Of a stretch of 64,000 bases of DNA, positions 18,290 to 25,902 are shown piece after piece. A program made the position numbers and the translations under genes. The DNA is from an uncultured Eubacterium sp. (GTDB lineage: Bacteria; Bacillota; Clostridia; Oscillospirales; Acutalibacteraceae). Location of the stretch: the NCBI GenBank assembly GCA_944380635.1, contig CALWID010000003.1, forward strand, positions 33,921-97,920, given 5' to 3'. How positions within the stretch are numbered: position 1 is the stretch's first letter; each line of letters opens with the position of its first letter. Under the pieces are notes generated by a model, which ran no database searches, was not told where the DNA came from, and saw only the letters and a program-made list of their open reading frames with translations.

Positions 18290-20257
18290 ATGGAAAATTA
18301 TGTAGGTAAAAGGCTGGACGGCCGCTATGAAGTTCAGGAAATCATAGGCGTAGGCGGGATGTCGGTTGTTTATAAAGCGTATGATAATGTGGACGACCGA
18401 ATCGTTGCCGTAAAAATACTTAAAGACGAATATTCAAATGACGCTGAATTTTTAAGAAGATTTAAAAACGAATCTAAAGCAATTGCCGTGCTTTCACATC
18501 CTAATATCGTTAAAGTTTATGATGTAAGTTTTGGCGAAAAACTGCAATATATCGTTATGGAATATGTTGACGGCATTACCCTTAAGGAATATATCCAAAA
18601 GCAGCATATCATCACTTGGAATGACGCTGTTTTCTTTACCACTCAAATTTTAAGAGCGCTTCAGCATGCGCACGATAAAGGTATCGTTCACAGGGATATA
18701 AAGCCGCAGAATATTATACTTTTGCCAAATGGTAATATTAAAGTTACTGATTTCGGCATAGCGCGTTTTTCCAGAACGGAAACAAAAACTTTAACTGAAA
18801 ACGCTATCGGCTCTGTTCATTATATTTCACCGGAACAGGCAAAAGGCGAGTTTACCGATGAGCGCGCGGATATATATTCAGTAGGCGTAGTGCTTTATGA
18901 AATGCTTGCCGGAAAAGTGCCGTTTGATGCGGACAGCGCTGTTTCCGTTGCTCTTATGCAACTTCAGAAAGAGCCTAAAAAACTGACAGAGATAAATCCC
19001 AACATACCTCTCGGAATTGAGCAGATATGTTTTCACGCAATGCAGAAAAATCCCGATGACAGGTATCAGACGGCAACGGAGATGCTGCTTGACCTTGAAG
19101 AAGTAATCAGAAATCCTCAGGCAACATTTGATTACACATATTTTGTTGATAAAGAGCCAACAAAATATGTTTTTAAAGAAGAAACCGCTCAAAAAATAAA
19201 TGATGAAGAAGATAACGAGGAAGACGATTCAACAGTAGAAGAAGACCCGAATCATAAGAAAAAAGTTATAACCGCTGTTGTTGTAGGCGTTGTGCTTCTT
19301 ATTGCTGCGGTTGTAGGTATAGTAATCTTTATGACTCAAGGTGTAAATACAACTACTCATCAACTTGAAAACTTTGTGGGGCAGTCTTATGATGACCTTG
19401 CGTCAAGCGATGAGTATGATTATGTTTTTGTTGCCGAATATGAAAAAACTGATGAATATACGCCGGGAATTGTAATTTCCCAAATGCCTGAAGCGGGCGA
19501 AAGAGTAATTTCGGGTTCCACTGTAACTCTTTATGTTGCTGCAAGCAATGATGATATTGAAGTTCCGAATCTTTATGAATATACGGTTGAGGCTGCCGAA
19601 AGAGTTCTGAATGCAAGTGAACTTACAAATTACACTGTCAGTGAAGTTGCAAGCGAAACTGTTGATGAAGGCTGCATAATTTATACGGAGCCGAAAGCAG
19701 GTTCAATCGTTTCTGCCGATACTCCTATAGTTTTATATGTTTCATCAGGCCCTACCACCACTCAGGTGTCTACTTTCACCGTTCCGAATATAGTAGGTTT
19801 AAGCCAGACGGACGCTCAGGAATTTCTTGAAAAAACAGGATTTACAAATGTTAATGTAGAAACTCAGGACAGCGCTGTAAGGCGCGGCGTAGTTTTAAGT
19901 CAGTCGCCTCGCTCCGGAACATCTGCCCGTGAGGATGAAAGAATTACCATAACCGTTTCAACGGGAAATCCGCCCACTACGGCGCCGCAGCAATACACCG
20001 TTACTCTTAATGCTACGTTGCCTAACGAGCGTGATTCATCAGGCAATCACCCCAACGATACTCTTGTTGTAACCGTTAACGGTACGCAGTATTCAACTCA
20101 GTCCGTTACTCTTGACGGTTCAACTGTTCAGATAGCAATACCAGTTAATGCCGGTGAAACGGTTCAGATTCTTGTTGAACTTACAGAAGTCAGCGCAACT
20201 CATTCGCTTTCTTTCAATATGAATGAGGATAAAGAGTCAAGTTTCAACTTAACATAA
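18290..20257 (+). CDS. prkC: PASTA-domain Ser/Thr protein kinase
   Basis: The 655-aa membrane kinase has an N-terminal Hanks-type kinase domain: GVGGMSVVYKA glycine loop, HRDIKPQN catalytic loop, DFGIA, and SVHYISPEQAKG. Next come an acidic juxtamembrane stretch, one transmembrane helix (about 325-350), three PASTA repeats (about 355-560) that bind muropeptides or lipid II outside the cell, and a roughly 90-residue beta-rich C-terminal domain. ATG 18290 gives the usual MENYVGKRLDGRYEV start; a GTG at 18278 is in frame but too close to the ribosome site. It is preceded by stp and followed by rsgA. Confidence 0.94.
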   Translation: MENYVGKRLDGRYEVQEIIGVGGMSVVYKAYDNVDDRIVAVKILKDEYSNDAEFLRRFKNESKAIAVLSHPNIVKVYDVSFGEKLQYIVMEYVDGITLKEYIQKQHIITWNDAVFFTTQILRALQHAHDKGIVHRDIKPQNIILLPNGNIKVTDFGIARFSRTETKTLTENAIGSVHYISPEQAKGEFTDERADIYSVGVVLYEMLAGKVPFDADSAVSVALMQLQKEPKKLTEINPNIPLGIEQICFHAMQKNPDDRYQTATEMLLDLEEVIRNPQATFDYTYFVDKEPTKYVFKEETAQKINDEEDNEEDDSTVEEDPNHKKKVITAVVVGVVLLIAAVVGIVIFMTQGVNTTTHQLENFVGQSYDDLASSDEYDYVFVAEYEKTDEYTPGIVISQMPEAGERVISGSTVTLYVAASNDDIEVPNLYEYTVEAAERVLNASELTNYTVSEVASETVDEGCIIYTEPKAGSIVSADTPIVLYVSSGPTTTQVSTFTVPNIVGLSQTDAQEFLEKTGFTNVNVETQDSAVRRGVVLSQSPRSGTSAREDERITITVSTGNPPTTAPQQYTVTLNATLPNERDSSGNHPNDTLVVTVNGTQYSTQSVTLDGSTVQIAIPVNAGETVQILVELTEVSATHSLSFNMNEDKESSFNLT

Positions 20258-20272
20258 TTTTTGCAGGTGTAT

Positions 20273-21157
20273 ATGATTACAGGAAAAATTATAAAAGGAA
20301 TCGGCGGTTTCTACTATGTGGAAACCGCCGATACTGTATATGAGTGTAAGGCGCGCGGTAATTTCAGAAATAAAAAAATTATCCCTTTGGTTGGCGATAA
20401 TGTTGAAATAACCGTGAATGAAAACGCTGAAAACAGAATAGAAAATATTTTACCCAGAAAAAACAGCCTAATAAGGCCGCCGCTTGCCAATATTGACCAA
20501 CTTTTTATTGTTTCATCAATTGTTGACCCCGCTGTTAATACTTATAATATTGATAAAATGACAGCGCTTGCGGAGTATAAGGGCATTGAGCCGGTTATTG
20601 TGTTTACTAAAATTGATTTGTGTGCAGATTACAGTAAATATGCCGATATATATTTAAAATCAGGATTTACCGTAATTACTTGCAATAATCTAAACGGCGA
20701 GGGCGCTGAAAAAGTATTTCCGCTTTTAAAAAATAAAACAAGCGCGTTTTCAGGAAATACCGGCGTGGGCAAATCGTCCCTTTTAAACGCGATTGACCCG
20801 AAACTTGCCCTTAAAACGGGTGAAACAAGTAAAAAACTCGGCAGGGGAAAGCATACTACCCGTCATTGCGAACTTTATAAAGTTGGCGGAGGATATGTTG
20901 CGGATACGCCCGGCTTTTCTTCACTTGACCTTGAAAAGAGCGAAACAATATTAAAAGATGATTTGTTTGATTGTTTCAGGGAATTTAAACCTTATTTCGG
21001 TTTGTGCAAATTTACTTCCTGCGCGCATATAAATGAAAAGGGGTGCGCAGTTTGCGCCGCGGTAAAAAGCGGCGATATACCCGAAAGCCGCCATAACAGT
21101 TATGTAAAAATGTATAACGATGTTAAAAATATTAAGGAATGGGAAATTTCAAAATGA
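20273..21157 (+). CDS. rsgA: Ribosome small-subunit maturation GTPase RsgA
   Basis: This 294-aa circularly permuted GTPase takes part in late 30S assembly. An N-terminal OB fold is followed by the permuted G motifs: FTKIDL (G4), GNTGVGKSS (G1) and DTPGFSS (G3). A C-terminal zinc site CKFTSCAHINEKGC closes the protein. TTG 20261 and GTG 20267 are in frame upstream, but ATG 20273 is the most likely start. It is adjacent to prkC as in Bacillus; rpe, which lies between rsgA and thiN there, is absent here. Confidence 0.94.
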   Translation: MITGKIIKGIGGFYYVETADTVYECKARGNFRNKKIIPLVGDNVEITVNENAENRIENILPRKNSLIRPPLANIDQLFIVSSIVDPAVNTYNIDKMTALAEYKGIEPVIVFTKIDLCADYSKYADIYLKSGFTVITCNNLNGEGAEKVFPLLKNKTSAFSGNTGVGKSSLLNAIDPKLALKTGETSKKLGRGKHTTRHCELYKVGGGYVADTPGFSSLDLEKSETILKDDLFDCFREFKPYFGLCKFTSCAHINEKGCAVCAAVKSGDIPESRHNSYVKMYNDVKNIKEWEISK

Positions 21158-21771
21158 AAGTTACTATTATTGCGGGCGCGCCGAATCAAAATCCGCGCTT
21201 TTTAAAAGATAATGTAGATAAAGATTCGTACATAATCGCCGCAGATTCCGGATATTTAAATTGTGAAAAAGCGGGAATTGCACCGAATTTAATAATAGGG
21301 GATTTTGACTCTTCCGAAAAGCCGGATATTTCCTGCGAAATTATTCAGTTGCCCGTTATTAAAAATGACACGGATACTTTTTACTGCATTAAAGAGGCTG
21401 TTAAACGGGGCGCAGATGAAGTTGAGGTTTTTTGCGCGCTCGGCGGCAGAACAGACCATTCATTATCAAATATTTTAAGCCTTGAATATCTGCTTAAAAA
21501 TAATATAAAGGCTTCAATAATCAGCGAAAAATGCTCTCTCTCGCTTCATAACAGAGGTTTTTCAATTAATAAAGGTAATTTTAGGTTCTTTTCTCTTTTC
21601 GCCCTTGGCGGCGCCGTGAAAGGGCTTTGCATAAAGGGCGCGGAGTATGAACTTGACGATTATACTTTAAGCCCCTTTGCGTCTATAGGTCAAAGCAACG
21701 AATTTAAAAACAGCACAGTTAATATTGATTTTGCTGACGGCGTAATTCTTCTTATTTTGAGTAACGATTAA
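21154..21771 (+). CDS. thiN: Thiamine pyrophosphokinase
   Basis: The 205-aa enzyme converts thiamine plus ATP to thiamine diphosphate. Motifs: AADSGYLNCEKAGI, IIGDFDS and VIKNDTDTFYC (metal and substrate binding), LGGRTDHSLSN, and a C-terminal beta domain. ATG 21154 overlaps the rsgA stop (ATGA) and gives the usual MKVTIIAGAP start; ATG 21139 is also in frame. Its position before spoVM matches the Bacillus order thiN-spoVM. Confidence 0.93.
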   Translation: MKVTIIAGAPNQNPRFLKDNVDKDSYIIAADSGYLNCEKAGIAPNLIIGDFDSSEKPDISCEIIQLPVIKNDTDTFYCIKEAVKRGADEVEVFCALGGRTDHSLSNILSLEYLLKNNIKASIISEKCSLSLHNRGFSINKGNFRFFSLFALGGAVKGLCIKGAEYELDDYTLSPFASIGQSNEFKNSTVNIDFADGVILLILSND

Positions 21772-21822
21772 TTTTTTTCATCATAGAATGTAACAGCTGC
21801 AGCTTAAAGGAGTGTTGTTACT

Positions 21823-21966
21823 ATGAAAAAAATGTGCCGAAGAGATTTTTTGTGGCTTGCTTTCGGAGTCGGCTGTGCAATAACCATTTGCCTTCCCGTT
21901 GAATGGCTCGTTCGTATTTTGGCAATCGCAGTAATAATACTCGGAATAATTTGTTGCACTAAATGA
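21823..21966 (+). CDS. 47-aa membrane peptide, unknown function
   Basis: A short gene with a clear ribosome site (AAAGGAG 21806-21812, 10-nt spacing) lies between thiN and spoVM. The peptide starts MKKMCRRDFLWLAFG and then carries hydrophobic stretches separated by PVEWLVR, ending ICCTK. It could be one long hydrophobic helix or a hairpin of two. It has no recognised family. The start is 51 bp after thiN, and the next ribosome site begins at its stop codon, so it is likely co-transcribed with spoVM. A role in sporulation or envelope function is only suggested by position. Confidence 0.65.
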   Translation: MKKMCRRDFLWLAFGVGCAITICLPVEWLVRILAIAVIILGIICCTK

Positions 21967-21982
21967 TGGGAGGATACGCTTT

Positions 21983-22063
21983 TTGAAGGTTATTGTTATC
22001 ACGCCGCCTAAATTTGCGGCACCGCTTTTAAGAATGATTTTTAAGATTAAAAAGGGCTGCTGA
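21983..22063 (+). CDS. spoVM: SpoVM, spore-coat basement anchor peptide
   Basis: This 26-codon gene has a TTG start at 21983 behind GGGAGG (21968-21973, 9-nt spacing). The product, MKVIVITPPKFAAPLLRMI plus a short basic end, matches SpoVM in length (26 aa), in the PKF motif at residues 9-11 and in the amphipathic basic C-terminal helix. SpoVM is known to recognise the curved forespore outer membrane and anchor SpoIVA. Its place after thiN is the same as in Bacillus. A terminator follows, and sipL-like and spoIVA come next. Non-ATG start and small size make it easy to miss. Confidence 0.82.
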   Translation: MKVIVITPPKFAAPLLRMIFKIKKGC

Positions 22064-22092
22064 AATTTATAAACATATAAATTATTACTTTA

Positions 22093-22120
22093 CCCGGGAA
22101 TTTATTCCCGGGATTTTTTT
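22093..22120 (+). terminator. Intrinsic terminator after spoVM
   Basis: CCCGGGAA (22093-22100), TTTA loop, TTCCCGGG (22105-22112), then A and seven T. It ends the stp-to-spoVM transcript. Confidence 0.95.
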
Positions 22121-22140
22121 GTGCTCGGTTTTAAAACTGT

Positions 22141-22169
22141 TATATTTTATTTTTTTGCAGCATATCAAT
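22141..22169 (+). promoter_or_regulatory. Possible sigma-E (mother-cell) promoter of sipL-spoIVA
   Basis: TATATT (22141-22146), about 14 bp, then CATATCAAT (22161-22169), 28 bp before the sipL ATG. It resembles the sigma-E -35 (kmATATT) and only partly the -10 (CATACA-T). A mother-cell promoter is expected for these genes, but the match is imperfect. Confidence 0.3.
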
Positions 22170-22196
22170 TAGCAGTAAATAAAAAGGAGCATTAGT

Positions 22197-23648
22197 ATGG
22201 ACAACAGGAAAACAGAAATTAAAGAAAAATGCTGTATCTTCTCTAAAAACATTGACGCGGATTTTGATTATCAGGAAAATCTGCAGTCATATAATGATGA
22301 TATTTTAAAAATAATCAGATGCAGTGTAAATAATTTTGTTGTAAATTCCGTATTTCAAAACGGCGTTATCACTGTTCACGGAAAATCAAAAATATTCATT
22401 ACTTATATTAGCGAATCAAGCGCGTGCCTGTCATCGGCGGAGTTTGAGGAGGATTTTGAAAAAAATGTTCCCGTTGAAACTGATGAGCAGGAGATTTTTG
22501 CAGATGTAAGCATATGCAATAAATACTGTAATTACAGAATTATTAACCAGCGCCGTGTTGATATTCATAATTCTTTCTCAGTTAATATTTGTGCTTATGC
22601 GCAGTCTTCCGCAGAAATGCTTGATAAGTGCGACGATATATTGATAGATAAGCAGAGTGTTTCGTATATTTCAAGAGTCGGCTCCGCTTATGTAAAATCA
22701 GACTTTGAGGATGAAACTTCTGTTTCGGACGGAGCAATTAAAAAAATAATTAATGTTTTTGCAAACACAGATTGCAGAGAAATTAAATTAATAGATGACA
22801 AAATGCTTGTTAAAACAGATATTAATTTCTCTGTATTATATACTGTTGACGGCGAGAGCGAGGAAATAAGGCGCTGTGAAAAAACTACTCAGGTAAGCAC
22901 CATTGTGGATATACCCGGAATAAAAGAAAACGATGTGCCTATGGTAAAGGCAAGGGTAGGTAATCTGTTTTATAAGATAAAAGCAGATGTTAATAATGAA
23001 CTTACGGTTATTGAACTTATGGGCGATATAAATCTTGCATGCGTTGTTTACAGGCAGTGCAGTATTGACCTTGCGGACGACTGTTATTCATTAAAATGCG
23101 ATACTGAAAATAAACTTTCGCAGATTGAACTTAATACTGATTATGAACTCAGAAAAGAATCAAATGATGTTACATTAAGGTTTGAGTTTGATTCAGTAAG
23201 TATCAAGCAGGTTTTAGACCTTTCTGTTTCTTTAAATGACGATAACACCGTTGAAATGGGCGCTTTTATTTATGATTCAAACGGTGAACTTCAGTTTATA
23301 ACCGATAAGCAGAAAACGGATATATCGGCTTCAGGGCGTGTGCAGGCTTACATAACTTCATTTGATTTTGTAATAAAATCAGAAAGCGTAATTGAAGTCA
23401 GGCTTGTGATTGCGTATGTTTCCCTGAATTTTGAAAGAAAAAAATTCAGCGTGCTTTCAGATGTTGAACTGAAAGGCGCCAGCAATTTTGAATCGCCGGC
23501 GCTTGTGGTTTATTTTGCCGATAAAAACGAACGGCTCTGGGATATAGCAAAAACATTCAAAACTTCCGTTGAGCTGATAAAAAAAGAAAATGAAATAACA
23601 AAGGACTTTTGCGAAACAAAAAGAGTCCTTTTGATTCCCGGAGTATAA
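22197..23648 (+). CDS. sipL: SipL-like SPOCS (DUF3794) and LysM spore-coat protein
   Basis: In this 483-aa protein, roughly 430 residues of repeated beta-rich SPOCS/DUF3794-type modules are followed by a C-terminal LysM domain (about 437-483: LWDIAKTFKTSVELIKKEN ... RVLLIPGV). This is the architecture of Clostridioides SipL, whose LysM domain binds SpoIVA to recruit coat to the forespore and which replaces SpoVID of Bacilli. spoIVA follows by 12 bp in the same direction, which strongly supports the role. The start has AAAAAGGAG at 7-nt spacing. There is no signal peptide, consistent with action in the mother-cell cytoplasm. Confidence 0.87.
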   Translation: MDNRKTEIKEKCCIFSKNIDADFDYQENLQSYNDDILKIIRCSVNNFVVNSVFQNGVITVHGKSKIFITYISESSACLSSAEFEEDFEKNVPVETDEQEIFADVSICNKYCNYRIINQRRVDIHNSFSVNICAYAQSSAEMLDKCDDILIDKQSVSYISRVGSAYVKSDFEDETSVSDGAIKKIINVFANTDCREIKLIDDKMLVKTDINFSVLYTVDGESEEIRRCEKTTQVSTIVDIPGIKENDVPMVKARVGNLFYKIKADVNNELTVIELMGDINLACVVYRQCSIDLADDCYSLKCDTENKLSQIELNTDYELRKESNDVTLRFEFDSVSIKQVLDLSVSLNDDNTVEMGAFIYDSNGELQFITDKQKTDISASGRVQAYITSFDFVIKSESVIEVRLVIAYVSLNFERKKFSVLSDVELKGASNFESPALVVYFADKNERLWDIAKTFKTSVELIKKENEITKDFCETKRVLLIPGV

Positions 23649-23660
23649 GGAGTTGCGAAA

Positions 23661-25130
23661 ATGAGTATTTATACAGATATTTCAAAGCGTACACAAGGCG
23701 ATATTTATATCGGCGTTGTAGGCCCGGTAAGAACAGGTAAGTCTACTTTTATTAAAAAGTTTATGGATACGCTTGTTATACCGAGGATTGACGGCGAGTT
23801 TCAAAAAGAACGCGCAAGGGATGAACTTCCGCAAAGCGCCGCAGGCAGAACGATAATGACAACCGAGCCGAAGTTCATTCCGGAAGAGGCAATAGAACTT
23901 TCAATGGATGATAACCTCCATTTCAGAGTAAGGCTTATTGACTGCGTTGGATACATAGTGCCGAGTTCGGTTGGATATATTGAGGAAGACCAGCCCAGAA
24001 TGGTGCGAACTCCATGGTTTGACGAAGAGATTCCGTTTAATATGGCAGCGGAAATCGGAACACAAAAAGTTATAAACGAACATTCTACAATAGGTCTTGT
24101 TGTTACTACGGACGGCTCTATCAGCAGTATACCGCGCGAGGAATATGAAGAGGCGGAAGAGCGTGTTATTAACGAGTTAAAAGAAATCAATAAACCTTTT
24201 GTTGTTGCTTTAAACTGCGTTGAGCCTCAGAGTAGCGAGGCAGTATCTCTTGCTCAGGAACTTACTGAAAAATATAATGTGCCGGTAATTCCCATAAACT
24301 GCCTGGAACTTGATGAAAAGCAGATAAACAGTATTCTTGAAACGGTACTGTATGAATTTCCCGCAAAATGCATTGAACTTAATTTCCCGGGCTGGATAAA
24401 GAGCCTTGACCAGGAAGATGAATTTAAAAATTCGATGTTTGCATATGTTAAGGAAATCAGCAAGTCAATTACAAATATCAGAAGCGTAAAAATATTTGCG
24501 TCCCAATTGAAAGATTATAAAGATATTGAAGATGTTTTTTTGGCTGATTCAGACCTTGCAACAGGCAGAATCAGTATAAAAATCAGTATTGAAAGTACTT
24601 ATTTTTATTCGGTGCTTTCGGATAAATGCGGCGATGAAATAAGGGACGAAAAGGACCTTATGCGCCTTGTGTGCGATTTGGCTCAGGTAAGAAACAAATT
24701 CAAAAAATTTTCGTCCGCGCTTATGGAAGTGGACAGAACAGGTTACGGCATAGTTATGCCTGATATAGATGAATTAACTCTTGAGGAGCCTGAAATTGTT
24801 AAGCAGGGCGGCAGATACGGTGTTAAACTCAAAGCGCAGGCGCCGTCCATTCATATGATTAAATGCAATACTTACACGGAAGTTGCACCGACTGTAGGCA
24901 GCGAAAGTCAGTCCCAGGAACTTGTGATGTATCTGCTGAAAGAATTTGAGGAAAATCCGAATAAAATTTGGGAAACGGACATTTTCGGTAAATCACTTCA
25001 TGAACTTGTTAATGAGGGGCTTCGCGGAAAACTTGAAAGAATGCCGGACGATGCAAGAAGTAAATTCCGTGAAACGATTGAGCGTGTTATTAACGAAGGC
25101 TGCAGCGGTCTTATCTGTATAATACTTTAG
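23661..25130 (+). CDS. spoIVA: Stage IV sporulation protein A (spore-coat ATPase)
   Basis: This 489-aa cytoskeletal ATPase polymerises on the forespore surface to form the coat basement layer. The N-terminus MSIYTDISKRTQGDIYIG and Walker A GPVRTGKST (around residue 24) are nearly invariant in the family. LIDCVGY serves as the Walker B/switch region. The C-terminal domain ends GCSGLICIIL, the segment that meets SpoVM in Bacillus. It is directly downstream of the sipL-like gene and just after spoVM. Confidence 0.97.
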   Translation: MSIYTDISKRTQGDIYIGVVGPVRTGKSTFIKKFMDTLVIPRIDGEFQKERARDELPQSAAGRTIMTTEPKFIPEEAIELSMDDNLHFRVRLIDCVGYIVPSSVGYIEEDQPRMVRTPWFDEEIPFNMAAEIGTQKVINEHSTIGLVVTTDGSISSIPREEYEEAEERVINELKEINKPFVVALNCVEPQSSEAVSLAQELTEKYNVPVIPINCLELDEKQINSILETVLYEFPAKCIELNFPGWIKSLDQEDEFKNSMFAYVKEISKSITNIRSVKIFASQLKDYKDIEDVFLADSDLATGRISIKISIESTYFYSVLSDKCGDEIRDEKDLMRLVCDLAQVRNKFKKFSSALMEVDRTGYGIVMPDIDELTLEEPEIVKQGGRYGVKLKAQAPSIHMIKCNTYTEVAPTVGSESQSQELVMYLLKEFEENPNKIWETDIFGKSLHELVNEGLRGKLERMPDDARSKFRETIERVINEGCSGLICIIL

Positions 25131-25144
25131 AAATTAATACAAAT

Positions 25145-25171
25145 AAAAAAGAGGTTCTTTTGAACCTCTTA
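25145..25171 (-). terminator. Intrinsic terminator of the DUF1294/zinc-ribbon pair
   Basis: AAGAGGTTC (25149-25157), TTTT, GAACCTCTT (25162-25170). Read leftward, the stem is followed by a T run (the A run at 25145-25150). The hairpin overlaps the stop codon of the minus-strand gene. Confidence 0.85.
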
Positions 25172-25450
25172 AAGTTTTGAGATATATAAGACAAGTATTA
25201 TAACAGCAATATGAAGTAATATCATTGCCGGCAGACCTATCATAAATTTTTTATGCTTTGTTTTGTGGCGTATTACAAGCATTGTTATGTACTCTGCCAA
25301 CGCGCCGCCGAGAAACGCTGCGGTCAAAAGGCAGTCTTCTGATATTCTGTATCTGCCCTTTGCGGCTTTGTATTTATCGGCGCATGTTAATATAACAGCA
25401 GCAGCGTTTATTATAATCAAATAAATAATAATCGCAGTGTTTAAACTCAT
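25169..25450 (-). CDS. DUF1294 family small membrane protein
   Basis: This 93-aa protein has hydrophobic helices at both ends and a middle pair around FLGGALAEYITMLVIRHKT. The sequence CADKYKAAKGRYRISE and the RHKTKHKKF motif after the glycine-rich helix are typical of DUF1294. Its function is unknown. Its start overlaps the stop of the zinc-ribbon gene by 4 bp, so the two are probably translated together. Confidence 0.85.
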   Translation of the reverse strand: MSLNTAIIIYLIIINAAAVILTCADKYKAAKGRYRISEDCLLTAAFLGGALAEYITMLVIRHKTKHKKFMIGLPAMILLHIAVIILVLYISKL

Positions 25451-25737
25451 TTTTTGAATTCCTTAAGTTTCTTAAGGTCATAAGGACCTACGGCGTATTT
25501 TTCCCCTTTAGCCAAAAGGTCGCCCTGGTCTTCGTCAACAGTGTAAATTGACGCGCATTTTGGGCAAACAAGAAAGTAAACGCCCTCAGCGTTTATCAGC
25601 GGATATTGAGCAATAAAACGCACATTCATATTCCTGAAAACTTTAAATTTAACCTTGTTTTTGCAGTTCGGGCATTCAATAGGGTCTGTTTCGCCCTTAT
25701 CTTTAACTCTTATTGAATTGCCTAATCTGTATTCCAT
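25447..25737 (-). CDS. Small zinc-ribbon protein, unknown function
   Basis: The 96-aa protein has two knuckles, CPNC (about 22-25) and CPKC (about 58-61), about 33 residues apart. That spacing suits a zinc ribbon with inserted beta strands. The rest is charged and soluble, with a C-terminal ydLKKLKEF helix. I cannot assign a family more closely. It is first in a two-gene minus-strand unit with the DUF1294 gene. Confidence 0.8.
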   Translation of the reverse strand: MEYRLGNSIRVKDKGETDPIECPNCKNKVKFKVFRNMNVRFIAQYPLINAEGVYFLVCPKCASIYTVDEDQGDLLAKGEKYAVGPYDLKKLKEFKK

Positions 25738-25756
25738 AATATTGCCACAGCCTTTC

Positions 25757-25806
25757 AGGCTACAAAATTATTTAATTAACTCTGCCTTGCTGTAGCCTGA
25801 CAAGGC
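25757..25806. other. Overlapping hairpins in the intergenic region before the GHL10 lipoprotein gene
   Basis: CAGGCTACA (25757-25765) pairs with TGTAGCCTG (25791-25799). GCCTTG (25784-25789) can instead pair with CAAGGC (25801-25806), overlapping the first stem. No T-run follows. It may be an attenuator-like or operator element, or may be chance. Confidence 0.4.
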
Positions 25807-25902
25807 GTCAACTTTAATATTTTAACCTTATGATAATTGCACGAATGCAGTTATTTTTATTATTTAATTATATTTTTGCAGATAAAAGGAAAAGTGTCAA
25901 GT

